Assembly (NCBI GenBank): GCA_902547535.1
Contig: CACCOB010000002.1
Location: 1-64,000, forward strand
Source of the DNA: an uncultured Pelagibacteraceae bacterium
Lineage (GTDB): Bacteria > Pseudomonadota > Alphaproteobacteria > Pelagibacterales > Pelagibacteraceae
Reading direction: 5' to 3'
DNA: 64,000 bases
A program made the position numbers and the translations under genes. The first letter of the stretch is position 1. Each line of letters starts with the position of its first letter. Positions 8,974 through 17,862 of the stretch are shown one piece after another. Below the pieces are notes generated by a model. That model was not told the origin of the DNA. It did not search any database and was given only the letters and a program-made list of their open reading frames with translations.

Positions 8974-9746
8974 TGAAAAAAAAAAGAATTAGAGTAATTC
9001 CTTCTATATTAATTGAAAATAATATTATGATTAAAGGAAAAAATTTTAAAAATCACAAATATATTGGGGACATTTTTAATGCTGTAAGAATTTATAGTAA
9101 AAAAAACGCTCATGAGCTAATAATACTAGATAAATCAGCAAAAGAAAAAAATAATTATTTTGATGCAAATTTGCTCAAAAAAATATCTAGTGAAATATTC
9201 ATGCCCATTACAGTTGGTGGAAATATATCCACGGTAAAACAAGCAAAATTTCTCATAAATTCAGGTGCAGAAAAAATTTTTTTAAATTCAACAATAATAA
9301 ATAATTATGAGCTTATAAGGGATATATCAAATGAAATTGGAAGTCAGAGTGTGGTAGTTGGTGTTGATGTAATGAATAATGGTAAAGAATATGGGATTTT
9401 CTACGATAATGGAAAAAAAAAATATGAGAAACAATTAACTGATCATTTATATTCAATTGTATCAGCTGGTGCTGGAGAAATAGTATTAAATTCTATCTCA
9501 AGAGAAGGCACTAGGAGAGGATTTGATATAAACTTATATCAAAAAGTACATAATAAATTTGAGATACCCATAATTGCCAGTGGTGGAGCTAACTCATTTG
9601 ATAGTTTTTTAGAATTATTTGATCAGACATACATATCAGCTGCTGCATCATCAAGCATGTTTTGTTTGTTTGGTAATAATGATGCAGTTTTAATAAATTA
9701 TTTAAATCAAAATGAATTAATTGATTTAATCAATAGATATGAATAA
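8973..9746 (+). CDS. hisF: HisF-like partner for sugar amidation, lacking one cyclase catalytic Asp
   Basis: This 257-residue (beta-alpha)8 barrel begins RVIPSILIEN where true HisF has RIIPCLDV, so the first catalytic aspartate (Asp11 in Thermotoga HisF) is replaced. The second is kept in VVVGVDVMNNG near residue 130. Phosphate-binding loops are recognisable: TVGGNIST near residue 80 and IIASGGANS near residue 203. Loss of Asp11 is expected if the protein only channels ammonia from HisH to another acceptor. It is the HisF2 type associated with WbpG. It overlaps hisH by one base and the next gene by 8 bp. Confidence 0.85.
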   Translation: MKKKRIRVIPSILIENNIMIKGKNFKNHKYIGDIFNAVRIYSKKNAHELIILDKSAKEKNNYFDANLLKKISSEIFMPITVGGNISTVKQAKFLINSGAEKIFLNSTIINNYELIRDISNEIGSQSVVVGVDVMNNGKEYGIFYDNGKKKYEKQLTDHLYSIVSAGAGEIVLNSISREGTRRGFDINLYQKVHNKFEIPIIASGGANSFDSFLELFDQTYISAAASSSMFCLFGNNDAVLINYLNQNELIDLINRYE

Positions 9747-10677
9747 AAATTTAATCGTAAGATCTATTTTTTCTACATTACTACTAATAGTAATTTTAAT
9801 AGGAATTAAAAACTATATCACAAACCAAAATGAGACATTTAATTTTTTACTAAAAATCGATTTTAAATTTATAATATTTATACTTTTACTATCATTAAAT
9901 TATCTAATAATCGAAAGCTTTAATCAAAGAAAAATTATTCAGATATTTGCAAATCAAAAAGAAAAACTATTTATATGTTTTTTGATAATTAATTTTACAT
10001 ATTTGCTTAACACAATATTTAATTTTTTTGGAACATTTTTCAGATGCGTATATTTGAAAAAAAATTATAAAATAGATATCAAAGATTTTGTTTCTTTTAC
10101 ACTTTTACTTGCTTTACTTGAGTTGTTTGTTTTTATGGGATTAACTGTTATATTTAATATTGTATTTCAGGTTTTACAATTTAATGACTATCTTTTTATC
10201 TTAATGCTAATTTTATTTTTAATGTTATTTTTTTCACTATTGATAATTTATAATTTTAAAAAAATCACTATCGTACTTACTTTTTTAAATAAAAAAAATT
10301 TTTTATTTTTAAAAAACTTATTCATTAAGTATAATAAAAATCTTCCCTTTTTTTTTAAGCTTTTTTTTTATCAATATATTGTTCTTATGTGTATTTATTT
10401 TTCAGGATTTTATGAACTTAAGGGAATATTTAATATTGGATTTAGTAGTTTAGCATCGGCTATTACCTCGATTAGTTTTTTTTTTAATTTTACACCCTTA
10501 TCTATCGGAATTACAGAAACAATGTTGTACATCGGGACAAAATCTATGGAAATCAAATTTTCAGAAATAATTTTTCTTACTGGAATATTTAGAGTCTCAT
10601 TATTAATAATTTATTTAATTTTTGGAATTTTATCTATAATTATCCTTCAGAATAAAAAAAAGTATGATGAATTGTAA
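9739..10677 (+). CDS. Membrane protein of lysylphosphatidylglycerol-synthase TM / flippase-like family
   Basis: The 312-residue protein has about eight hydrophobic segments. Near residue 250 it has FTPLSIGITETML, which resembles the 'P.siGg.G..E' segment of the LPG_synthase_TM (UPF0104) family. A conserved-looking arginine in FGTFFRCVYLKKNY near residue 96 matches the family's G-E/x-x-R-x-x-x-L region. Some relatives of this fold move or modify isoprenoid- or phospholipid-linked molecules. It is embedded between hisF and the WbpG-like gene with overlaps of 8 and 14 bp, so it is part of that cassette. I infer a lipid-linked sugar transport or modification role; direct evidence is weak. Confidence 0.6.
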   Translation: MNKNLIVRSIFSTLLLIVILIGIKNYITNQNETFNFLLKIDFKFIIFILLLSLNYLIIESFNQRKIIQIFANQKEKLFICFLIINFTYLLNTIFNFFGTFFRCVYLKKNYKIDIKDFVSFTLLLALLELFVFMGLTVIFNIVFQVLQFNDYLFILMLILFLMLFFSLLIIYNFKKITIVLTFLNKKNFLFLKNLFIKYNKNLPFFFKLFFYQYIVLMCIYFSGFYELKGIFNIGFSSLASAITSISFFFNFTPLSIGITETMLYIGTKSMEIKFSEIIFLTGIFRVSLLIIYLIFGILSIIILQNKKKYDEL

Positions 10678-11794
10678 ATTTTGTTTAATGGATGAAACTG
10701 TTGGAAATCTAAAAATAGATAGTCAAGGTGAATGTAAGTATTGTAAGGCTCATAAAGAGATGGAAAAAGAATACCAATTAGGAGACAACTCTTTTGATAG
10801 ATTAAAAGAAATCGCTTCTAAAATAAAAAAAGAGGGAAAACACAAAAAATACGATTGTATATGTGGAGTAAGTGGAGGTAGAGATAGCTCTTATGCTTTA
10901 TATGTAACCAAAAAAATTTTAGGTTTAAGACCTTTAGCTGTACACTTTGATAATGGGTTTAATTCAGAAATATCAGTTAGCAATATTCACTCTATTTGCT
11001 CTAAAATGAATATCGATTTAGAAACTAAAGTAGCTGATTGGGAAACATTTAAAAATGTAACAAGATCGTTTTTCTTTGCTTCAGTACCAGACGTAGATAT
11101 AACAACCGATATTGGAATATTTAAAACTATGTACGAAATTGCCCATAGAGAAAAAATAAATTATGTATTTAATGGCCACTCTTTTAGAACAGAAGGTTTA
11201 GACCCCTTAGAGTGGACCTATATGGACGGTTTGTACATAAAAAGTATTTTCAGAAAGTATGGCAAAGGAAATTTGAAGAAATTTGATAATTTTACAATCA
11301 AAGATCTAATAAAGTATAAATTTTTAAGGAATATCAAAACTGTTTTACCACTAAACTTTATTGAATATGACAATGATAAAGTAATATCAACATTAAAAGA
11401 AAATTTTGACTGGAATTATTATGGATCCCATCATCATGAGTCTACTTTCACTAAGTTTTGTATCTCATATTATCTTCCAAAAAAATTTAATATAGATAGA
11501 AGAAAAACTGATTTATCTGCAATGATAAGATCAAAAAAAATAAAAATTGAAAAGGCGAGAGAATTGATAAGTAAAAAAGTTAAAATTGATGATGAGGAAA
11601 ATCTATTAGATTTTGTTTTAAATAAATTAGATATTTCCAAAAAAGAATTTGACGAAATATTAAAAAAAGAGAACAAAAATTTTAAAAATTTCTTTACTTA
11701 TTACGATATTTTAAAATACTTTAAATTTATCATTCATTTAATGACTAAAATAAAATTACTACCAAAGATATTATATTTAAAATATTTTTCATAA
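10664..11794 (+). CDS. WbpG/PseA-like N-acetyl sugar amidotransferase
   Basis: The 376-residue protein begins with CKFCLMDET and then CKYC, two Cys-x2-Cys pairs (residues 4-7 and about 25-28) that suggest a zinc knuckle. An ATP-pyrophosphatase P-loop follows: CGVSGGRDSSYALY near residue 66 (SGGxDS). This combination is typical of WbpG, PseA and related enzymes, which use ammonia to convert an N-acetyl group of a nucleotide sugar to an acetamidino group. NGHSFRTEGLDP near residue 170 is a further substrate-site segment. With the hisH and hisF genes just upstream, the full ammonia-relay set is present. The first codons overlap the upstream membrane gene by 14 bp. Confidence 0.88.
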   Translation: MMNCKFCLMDETVGNLKIDSQGECKYCKAHKEMEKEYQLGDNSFDRLKEIASKIKKEGKHKKYDCICGVSGGRDSSYALYVTKKILGLRPLAVHFDNGFNSEISVSNIHSICSKMNIDLETKVADWETFKNVTRSFFFASVPDVDITTDIGIFKTMYEIAHREKINYVFNGHSFRTEGLDPLEWTYMDGLYIKSIFRKYGKGNLKKFDNFTIKDLIKYKFLRNIKTVLPLNFIEYDNDKVISTLKENFDWNYYGSHHHESTFTKFCISYYLPKKFNIDRRKTDLSAMIRSKKIKIEKARELISKKVKIDDEENLLDFVLNKLDISKKEFDEILKKENKNFKNFFTYYDILKYFKFIIHLMTKIKLLPKILYLKYFS

Positions 11795-12912
11795 TGAAAT
11801 ATTTAAATAAAAATTTCATTTTTTATTATATTTTTCCAATTCTACTTCTTTTACTATTTTTTATTTTTACAGGTTATAAAACATCAACAGATACTCAAAG
11901 GTTTATAGAGTGGTCTAATGAAATTAATTTTTCAATAAAAAACAGTATTTTATATTTATACGATCAAAGAGGAATTGATGGAGTAATGTTTTATATATCT
12001 GTTATATATTTTAAAATTACTTTTCTTTTCAGAGAATACTGGAAGGAAATCTTTCTTTTTTTAAACATATTGTGTTTTATTTTTACTCTTTTTTTATTTA
12101 AAAAAAATTTTTCGCAAATAATAAAACTTTATCAATTTTTACCTTATTTTTTGCTCTTGAACTATGATTATTTAAATTGGTCAAATTATATTCTTACCGA
12201 TTTTTTTTTTAGTTTTTTAGTTTTTATCTTTATTACTAATTTAATATTTACGAAAAATAATATTATTACTTACGTTTTGTTGGTACTAGTAATACTTACG
12301 CGTCCACCAGGGATAGTACTTTTATTTATTACAATACAATACTTTTATTTAAATTCCTCAATAGATGAGTCAAAAAAATTTAGATATAGAATATTTTTAT
12401 TATTAATATTTTATATTTTGTTTATATTTTTATCTTCTTATTTAATAATTAATAATATTTTTTTTGAAACTTTAAGTGACACTTTCCAATATCATAGATC
12501 TTATTTTTTGGAAGGTGTAATAATTAACGATAGACCTCATACATATGTTGAAAAACCAAATGATATGCTAGATATTATAAAAATTATATTGTTAAGATTT
12601 TTAAATTTTTTTTTCTTCATTGATAAATTATTTAGTTTTAAACATAATTTTATAAATTTAATAATATTTATACCATTATATTCTCTTTCCTTGTTAGCAA
12701 TTTTTAATTTTAATACTTTCAACAAAACACAAAAAAAAATTATATTAGCTATGTTACTCTCCGTTATTTCTTTTTGTTTTTTTCATTCAATTTTATTAAT
12801 TGATTTTGATTGGAGATATAGGTTGCCATGTATTTTGCCAATTACAATCGTTATGTTAGTAAGTATTGAAAAATTACTATCAAGTTATAAATTATTAAAA
12901 ATATTTACTTAG
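11794..12912 (+). CDS. Polytopic membrane protein, GT-C-like glycosyltransferase candidate
   Basis: This 372-residue protein has about nine or ten hydrophobic segments. Three features fit a GT-C fold glycosyltransferase: the acidic first loop TSTDTQRF near residue 30, TRPPGIVLLF near residue 168 (compare the 'tRp.g' motif of PMT-like enzymes) and a positively charged RYRLP before the last segment. Such enzymes use polyprenyl-phosphate sugars on the periplasmic side. It could instead be a Wzy-type polymerase. It overlaps the amidotransferase gene by one base and the following minus-strand gene by 8 bp at its 3' end. Confidence 0.55.
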   Translation: MKYLNKNFIFYYIFPILLLLLFFIFTGYKTSTDTQRFIEWSNEINFSIKNSILYLYDQRGIDGVMFYISVIYFKITFLFREYWKEIFLFLNILCFIFTLFLFKKNFSQIIKLYQFLPYFLLLNYDYLNWSNYILTDFFFSFLVFIFITNLIFTKNNIITYVLLVLVILTRPPGIVLLFITIQYFYLNSSIDESKKFRYRIFLLLIFYILFIFLSSYLIINNIFFETLSDTFQYHRSYFLEGVIINDRPHTYVEKPNDMLDIIKIILLRFLNFFFFIDKLFSFKHNFINLIIFIPLYSLSLLAIFNFNTFNKTQKKIILAMLLSVISFCFFHSILLIDFDWRYRLPCILPITIVMLVSIEKLLSSYKLLKIFT

Positions 12913-14155
12913 GTAAATTTTTAACTCTTTCTTGCCAATTTCTTGAAGGCTGTTCATTTGGGTGTTTCCATGGAAGATTAATAAAGAAAATTGAGGAATA
13001 TGAAAACCAGACTATAAATATAAAAGTTACGTATCTTTTAAATAAATAATAATTATTCTGCAAAATAATACCAAATGTCCAAAAAATAATAAAAGCGTAA
13101 TCACCCACCATGTACGCTCTTGTGTGATATGTCATTTGATCAAATGTAAACCTACCAAATTTTTGCGCTGCATATCCTTGAATAAAAGTAAAAAATATTA
13201 ACAGAAATCCAAATAATATTTCTTTCCTAAATTTAATATATGAATTTTTGTTAGACAAAAATATTATAAAAGGTATTAAAAATATAAAATAATAATCAAA
13301 ATTATACTTAAGAAAAACAAAAATACTTCTAATAAATGCTAAAAAAATTGTGTTTAAATCACTGCTTAAAATCCATGAACCATAACTATGATCACTCTCA
13401 AATAAATGAAAATAAATTTCATAACCAAGATTATTTATATAAATTAAATAAAATAATGGAAATAAAGAAATTACAATTATGAATAAAAATGCTTCTTTAA
13501 TTTTTTTATATATTATAAAATAGCTAATAATTGCTAGTATTATTGCGATATTGTGTTTAACAGTTATCAAATACCCTATAAAAAAAACTAAAATTAAAGA
13601 TTTAATTATTCTTTCTTTATGAACATTAGTGATTAGATATGTAGCAATAATTGGGTAAAGAAATTGAAATTCACTCGTATTGATTTGTGAAATCATTCTT
13701 ATACTTTCCCAACTTAGAAATAATGCAAATGTTGATATTATTGCAATCTTTCTGTCAAAATATCTTTCATAAATACCTATACACATCATCATAGATATTA
13801 AATAAAAAATAATTTTAGTTATTAAATATCCTGCAGTCCCAAAATATAAGTCAGATAATTCTACGTTTAATAAATTAAAAATATTTTTTAAAAATTCAGA
13901 AAAAAAAAACGATGGAATAAGATATCCAGGTCTCTCTAGTCTTGTATTATTTTTTTCAAAATATTCTGGAAAATATAGAGATGACAATACTTCTCCCGGA
14001 GTATCAGAGTCATACTGCCAAAAAAAAATTAAATCATTAAATGGTTTATAAACTTCATGCTCAGGATAAGGATTAGTCCATGGAAGAAAATTCGATACTA
14101 TAAAAATTACTATAATAAAAGAAGCACAATATATAAAATTTTTATATTTATCCAT
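12905..14155 (-). CDS. Polytopic membrane protein, GT-C-like candidate, inverted
   Basis: The 416-residue protein has an N-terminal hydrophobic segment followed by a long periplasmic-looking loop (residues 28-75) containing FFWQYDSDTPGEVLSS and an RPGYL segment. About ten more membrane helices follow. The acidic DSD in the first loop is where GT-C enzymes place catalytic or metal-binding acids. No closer family is recognised. The gene runs against its neighbours and its 3' end overlaps the + strand gene by 8 bp, suggesting insertion as a unit. It may be a glycosyltransferase or a glucosyl-modification protein similar to phage Gtr proteins. Confidence 0.55.
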   Translation of the reverse strand: MDKYKNFIYCASFIIVIFIVSNFLPWTNPYPEHEVYKPFNDLIFFWQYDSDTPGEVLSSLYFPEYFEKNNTRLERPGYLIPSFFFSEFLKNIFNLLNVELSDLYFGTAGYLITKIIFYLISMMMCIGIYERYFDRKIAIISTFALFLSWESIRMISQINTSEFQFLYPIIATYLITNVHKERIIKSLILVFFIGYLITVKHNIAIILAIISYFIIYKKIKEAFLFIIVISLFPLFYLIYINNLGYEIYFHLFESDHSYGSWILSSDLNTIFLAFIRSIFVFLKYNFDYYFIFLIPFIIFLSNKNSYIKFRKEILFGFLLIFFTFIQGYAAQKFGRFTFDQMTYHTRAYMVGDYAFIIFWTFGIILQNNYYLFKRYVTFIFIVWFSYSSIFFINLPWKHPNEQPSRNWQERVKNLPK

Positions 14156-14222
14156 CCAAAGTTTGAATATAACAATAACACTTTAATTTAAATAAAAAAA
14201 ATATTATATGTAATTTTTCTCT

Positions 14223-15317
14223 ATGAAAATATTAATCATATCAAATACTTTTTGGAGTATTTATAATTTTAGATCAAGTTTTATTAAAAAATTTATAGAA
14301 AGTAAGAATGAAGTTTTGGTTGCCTCTTTAAAAGATAAAAATGTAAAGAAATTAAAAAAAATTGGTTCGAAAATTCATTTTATTGATATTTTTTCTAAAA
14401 ATACAAATCCCTGGAAGGAAATTATTTTGTTATTTCAACTAAAAAATTTATTTAATGAGTATAAACCTGATGTAGTAATAAATTTTACTATCAAACCTAT
14501 TATTTATAGTAGTTTATTACTGAAAACAAAAAAAGTTAAAGTAATAAATACACTAGATGGTTTTGGACTTAGTCTAACAAAAAATTTTTTCTTTAAAAAA
14601 ATGATATTTTTTTTATTTAGAATATCTCAATCAAAAATTTTTAAATTTTATGCTGTGACAAATAATGATTATGAACTATTAAAAAAAAAAAATTTGATTC
14701 CTAGAAAAAAATTATCTTTAATTAATGGGACAGGAATAAATCTTAAACATTATAACTATTCAAAACCAAATAATAAAAAAAATACAGTATTTATATTTAT
14801 TGGACGCTTTTTACTCTTAAAGGGTATAAAGCTTTTTGTGGAAGCCTCAGGAATAGTTAAAAAAAAATTCAGAAATACAAGTTTTATTGCCATAGGTGAT
14901 TTTAAAGAGGATAATTATTCTATTTCTAAAAAGGAATTGGATTTATGGAAAAAAAATAAAGTAGTAAAATTTATTAAACCTAAAGATGATATAAGAAATT
15001 TAATAAATAAATCTGACTGCATGGTCCTTCCAACTACATATCCAGAGGGTATAAATAGATCTCTTTTAGAGAGTTTATCAATGGGAAGACCAGCTATTAC
15101 AAATAAGGTAGGTGGATGCAAGCAGATTATTAAGAATAATTTTAATGGTTATATTAAATTAATTAAGAATGAGAATGATCTAGCAAATATGATGATAAAA
15201 TTTCATAATTTAAACTATAAAAAAAAATTAAGGTTTTCTATAAACGGCAGAGAATTTGTTGAAAAAAATTTCAATGAAGTAAATATTATTAATAAATATT
15301 TGAAAGATTTTAGATGA
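14223..15317 (+). CDS. PglA-like GT4 glycosyltransferase
   Basis: The 364-residue enzyme starts ILIISNTFWSIYNFR and has INFTIKPIIYSS near residue 94 and INTLDGFG near residue 115. These match the 'fT.KP.iYg..a' and 'NtitGLG' motifs of PglA/WbpU-type enzymes that add HexNAc to undecaprenyl-diphosphate sugars. The donor site is present: VFIFIGRFLLLKGI near residue 193 and PEGINRSLLESLSMGRPAI near residue 275 (E-x7-E). It probably adds the second sugar after the WecA-like step. It is the first + strand gene after a divergent 67-bp gap, so a promoter is likely at 14156-14222. It overlaps the next gene by 4 bp. Confidence 0.85.
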   Translation: MKILIISNTFWSIYNFRSSFIKKFIESKNEVLVASLKDKNVKKLKKIGSKIHFIDIFSKNTNPWKEIILLFQLKNLFNEYKPDVVINFTIKPIIYSSLLLKTKKVKVINTLDGFGLSLTKNFFFKKMIFFLFRISQSKIFKFYAVTNNDYELLKKKNLIPRKKLSLINGTGINLKHYNYSKPNNKKNTVFIFIGRFLLLKGIKLFVEASGIVKKKFRNTSFIAIGDFKEDNYSISKKELDLWKKNKVVKFIKPKDDIRNLINKSDCMVLPTTYPEGINRSLLESLSMGRPAITNKVGGCKQIIKNNFNGYIKLIKNENDLANMMIKFHNLNYKKKLRFSINGREFVEKNFNEVNIINKYLKDFR

Positions 15318-16633
15318 GGCTTAAAAAAATAAAAATAGGAGTAATTGGTCTTGGATATGTTGGGTTACCACTGTTTGTAAAATTTGCACAAAAATATGAC
15401 ACTTTAGGTTTTGATATAAACAAAAAAAAAATTTTAGATTTAAAAAAAAATAAAGATATAACTTTACAATTAAAAAAGAAAGAATTTAGATATATATCAA
15501 ATAAAATTACTTTTAATATTGAAAATCTAAAAGATTGCAATATTTTAATCGTAACAGTCCCTACACCAGTTAATAAAAATAAAGATCCTGATTTAAATCC
15601 ACTAAAAAATGCTTGTTTGTTAATTTCAAAAATTATCAAACATAAAGATATCGTAATTTTTGAATCAACAAGTTTTCCTGGCACCACAGAGGAAATATGC
15701 GCTAAAATAATTGAGAAAAAATCTTTAATTAATTATGTAAAAAATGATGTTTACGAAAAAGTACTTAAAAAAAAAAATAAAGAATACTTTTATTGTGGTT
15801 ACTCCCCAGAAAGAATTAATCCAGGAGATGGAACTCACACATTAGAAAATATAGTAAAAGTTGTTTCAGCTAGTACTAAAAAAACTTTAAATTTTGTTAA
15901 TAATTTATATTTATCAATCATAAGAGCAGGTACCTACAAAGCTGAAAGTATTAAAGTTGCAGAAGCAGCCAAGATAATTGAAAATACACAAAGAGATATA
16001 AATATAGCTTTATTTAATGAACTATCGATAATATTTAACAAACTTAATTTAAATACAAAGTCAATTATTGATGCTGCATCAACTAAATGGAATTTTCATA
16101 AGTATGAGCCAGGACTCGTAGGTGGTCACTGCATTAGTACAGATCCTTACTATTTAACATATATTTCTAAAAAAAATAAATATTCTCCAAAAATAATTTT
16201 GTCTGGAAGAAAATTAAATGATGGTATGTCAAAGTGGGTGCTAAAAAATATTTTAAGGATTTTAAATAAAAAAACACCTAAAAAAAAAATAAAGGTATTG
16301 ATGTTAGGTTTAACATTTAAAGAAAATTGTCCCGACACACGAAACTCACAATTAATTCAACTCTCAGAAATGTTAATAAAAAAAAACATGAATATTTCTG
16401 TATTTGATCCATATATTAAGACTAAATCTGATGGTGAAATTAATAAAAAAATTGTCTTACTTAGAAATCTTCCCAAACAAAAAGGGAAATTTGATATTAT
16501 AATTATTGGAATAAAGCATAATTTATTCAAAAAAATTAAAGTAAATTATTTAAATAAAATTAAAAAAAAAGATGGTTTCATTATTGATTTAAAAAATCTT
16601 ATACCTAAAAGATTTTCAGATTTTCAACTATGA
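15314..16633 (+). CDS. UDP-N-acetylhexosamine 6-dehydrogenase (TviB/WbpA family)
   Basis: This 439-residue UDP-sugar dehydrogenase has IGVIGLGYVGLPL near residue 8 (NAD-binding GxGxxG), VPTPVN near residue 84, STSFPGTTEE near residue 117 and the catalytic-cysteine segment GGHCISTDPYYL near residue 271. The Q-like DITLQL segment and overall form resemble the TviB/VipA subgroup, which oxidises UDP-HexNAc to the uronic acid. It would supply a HexNAc-uronic acid, the kind of sugar that WbpG systems further amidate in P. aeruginosa. GLTFKENCPDTRNS near residue 334 marks the C-terminal UDP-binding domain. Confidence 0.88.
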   Translation: MRLKKIKIGVIGLGYVGLPLFVKFAQKYDTLGFDINKKKILDLKKNKDITLQLKKKEFRYISNKITFNIENLKDCNILIVTVPTPVNKNKDPDLNPLKNACLLISKIIKHKDIVIFESTSFPGTTEEICAKIIEKKSLINYVKNDVYEKVLKKKNKEYFYCGYSPERINPGDGTHTLENIVKVVSASTKKTLNFVNNLYLSIIRAGTYKAESIKVAEAAKIIENTQRDINIALFNELSIIFNKLNLNTKSIIDAASTKWNFHKYEPGLVGGHCISTDPYYLTYISKKNKYSPKIILSGRKLNDGMSKWVLKNILRILNKKTPKKKIKVLMLGLTFKENCPDTRNSQLIQLSEMLIKKNMNISVFDPYIKTKSDGEINKKIVLLRNLPKQKGKFDIIIIGIKHNLFKKIKVNYLNKIKKKDGFIIDLKNLIPKRFSDFQL

Positions 16634-17862
16634 GTAATGATCCTTACATTTTAAAAAAAAATATTCTTAATATTATTTTTTTACTTATACCTATTTCATT
16701 AACAATAGGTCCACTAATTGCTGAAATTACTTTTAATATATTTACTATAATAATATTACATGAAATTTTTAAGTATAAAAAAATAGAAATATTTAAAGAA
16801 AAAATCTTTATTTTTTTTTATATTTTTTATTCTATCACTCTTTTATCTGCCATCCTTTATCAAAATTCTTTTCTAATAGTTAAATTTTTTTTTTATTTTA
16901 GATTAATTTTATTTTTAATTTGTGCAAAATACTTTTTTGATCAAAAATATTTTAACTATAAATATATAAACTTTTTATTTATATTTTTTTTAATTATTAT
17001 TATTGATGCAATTGCTCAGATTATTTCTGGAACTAGTCTATTAGGCAACTCAGGACAATACTCTGAGGGATTTACTTTTAATATATCAGGCATTTTTTTT
17101 AGTGAAGAAATATTGGGTAGTTACTTATCTAGATTATTACCAGTAATAAGCTTCTTTTCTTATATTAAATACAAAAATTATTTAGCTAATAATTTTAATG
17201 TTATTTTTTACATATTGTGTTTTTTCATAATATTATTTACAGGTGAAAGAGTAGCAATTATTATTATGTTATTAAATATTTTATTAATACTTGCGATAGG
17301 AAAAAATTTTAGAAATGTAACAATATTATTATTACTTTTACCAATAGTTTTATTTGGATCATTTAAATACGAGAGTAAAATATTTAATAGATTAATTGAT
17401 ACTACATACACACAAATTTTTGAGAATAATAAATTTAATTGGATTTCCGAAGCACATTCAAAACATTTGATAAGCTCTTACCACATATTTAAAGATAATA
17501 AATTTTTAGGTGCAGGGCCTAGATCTTTCAGAATTGAATGCAAAAAATATAATCATATAGTAAAAGGATGCTCAACTCATCCTCACAACAATTATGCTCA
17601 AATTTTAGCTGAGACTGGTATATTGGGATTTTCAATTTTTATATTTGGTATTTATTTTATATATAAGTCTTTTATTAAATACTTTTATTATTATTTTAAA
17701 AAAAAGCGTTTCGAATATATATATTTGGTACTACCTCTGGGAGCTTTAGTTTTTCAATTTATACCAATCCTACCAACAGGAAACTTTTTTAATAACTGGC
17801 TATCAATAATTTATTTTTATACATTATCTCTAATTTTTTTCAAAAGAGAAAAAATTAACTAA
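16630..17862 (+). CDS. O-antigen ligase / Wzy-family polymerase-like membrane protein
   Basis: The 410-residue protein has about ten to twelve membrane segments with one long loop late in the chain (about residues 250-325). In that loop are HLISSYHIFKDNKFLGAGPRSF and HPHNNYAQILAETG, the H-x-H-N-x-x-x-x-x-x-x-E-x-G pattern typical of the O-antigen ligase (WaaL) and Wzy family. It either joins the finished glycan to lipid A-core or polymerises repeat units. Sequence alone does not separate the two. It overlaps the dehydrogenase gene by 4 bp and the following inverted gene by 8 bp. Confidence 0.8.
   Translation: MSNDPYILKKNILNIIFLLIPISLTIGPLIAEITFNIFTIIILHEIFKYKKIEIFKEKIFIFFYIFYSITLLSAILYQNSFLIVKFFFYFRLILFLICAKYFFDQKYFNYKYINFLFIFFLIIIIDAIAQIISGTSLLGNSGQYSEGFTFNISGIFFSEEILGSYLSRLLPVISFFSYIKYKNYLANNFNVIFYILCFFIILFTGERVAIIIMLLNILLILAIGKNFRNVTILLLLLPIVLFGSFKYESKIFNRLIDTTYTQIFENNKFNWISEAHSKHLISSYHIFKDNKFLGAGPRSFRIECKKYNHIVKGCSTHPHNNYAQILAETGILGFSIFIFGIYFIYKSFIKYFYYYFKKKRFEYIYLVLPLGALVFQFIPILPTGNFFNNWLSIIYFYTLSLIFFKREKIN

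Noticed and set aside
8368-9746. hisH-hisF as histidine biosynthesis genes
   Set aside because: No other his gene is near, the HisF-like protein lacks a catalytic aspartate of the cyclase, and a WbpG-type amidotransferase follows.
15310-15687. Open frame of 125 codons antisense to the UDP-sugar dehydrogenase gene
   Set aside because: It covers the conserved NAD-binding region of the sense gene and has no recognisable protein features.
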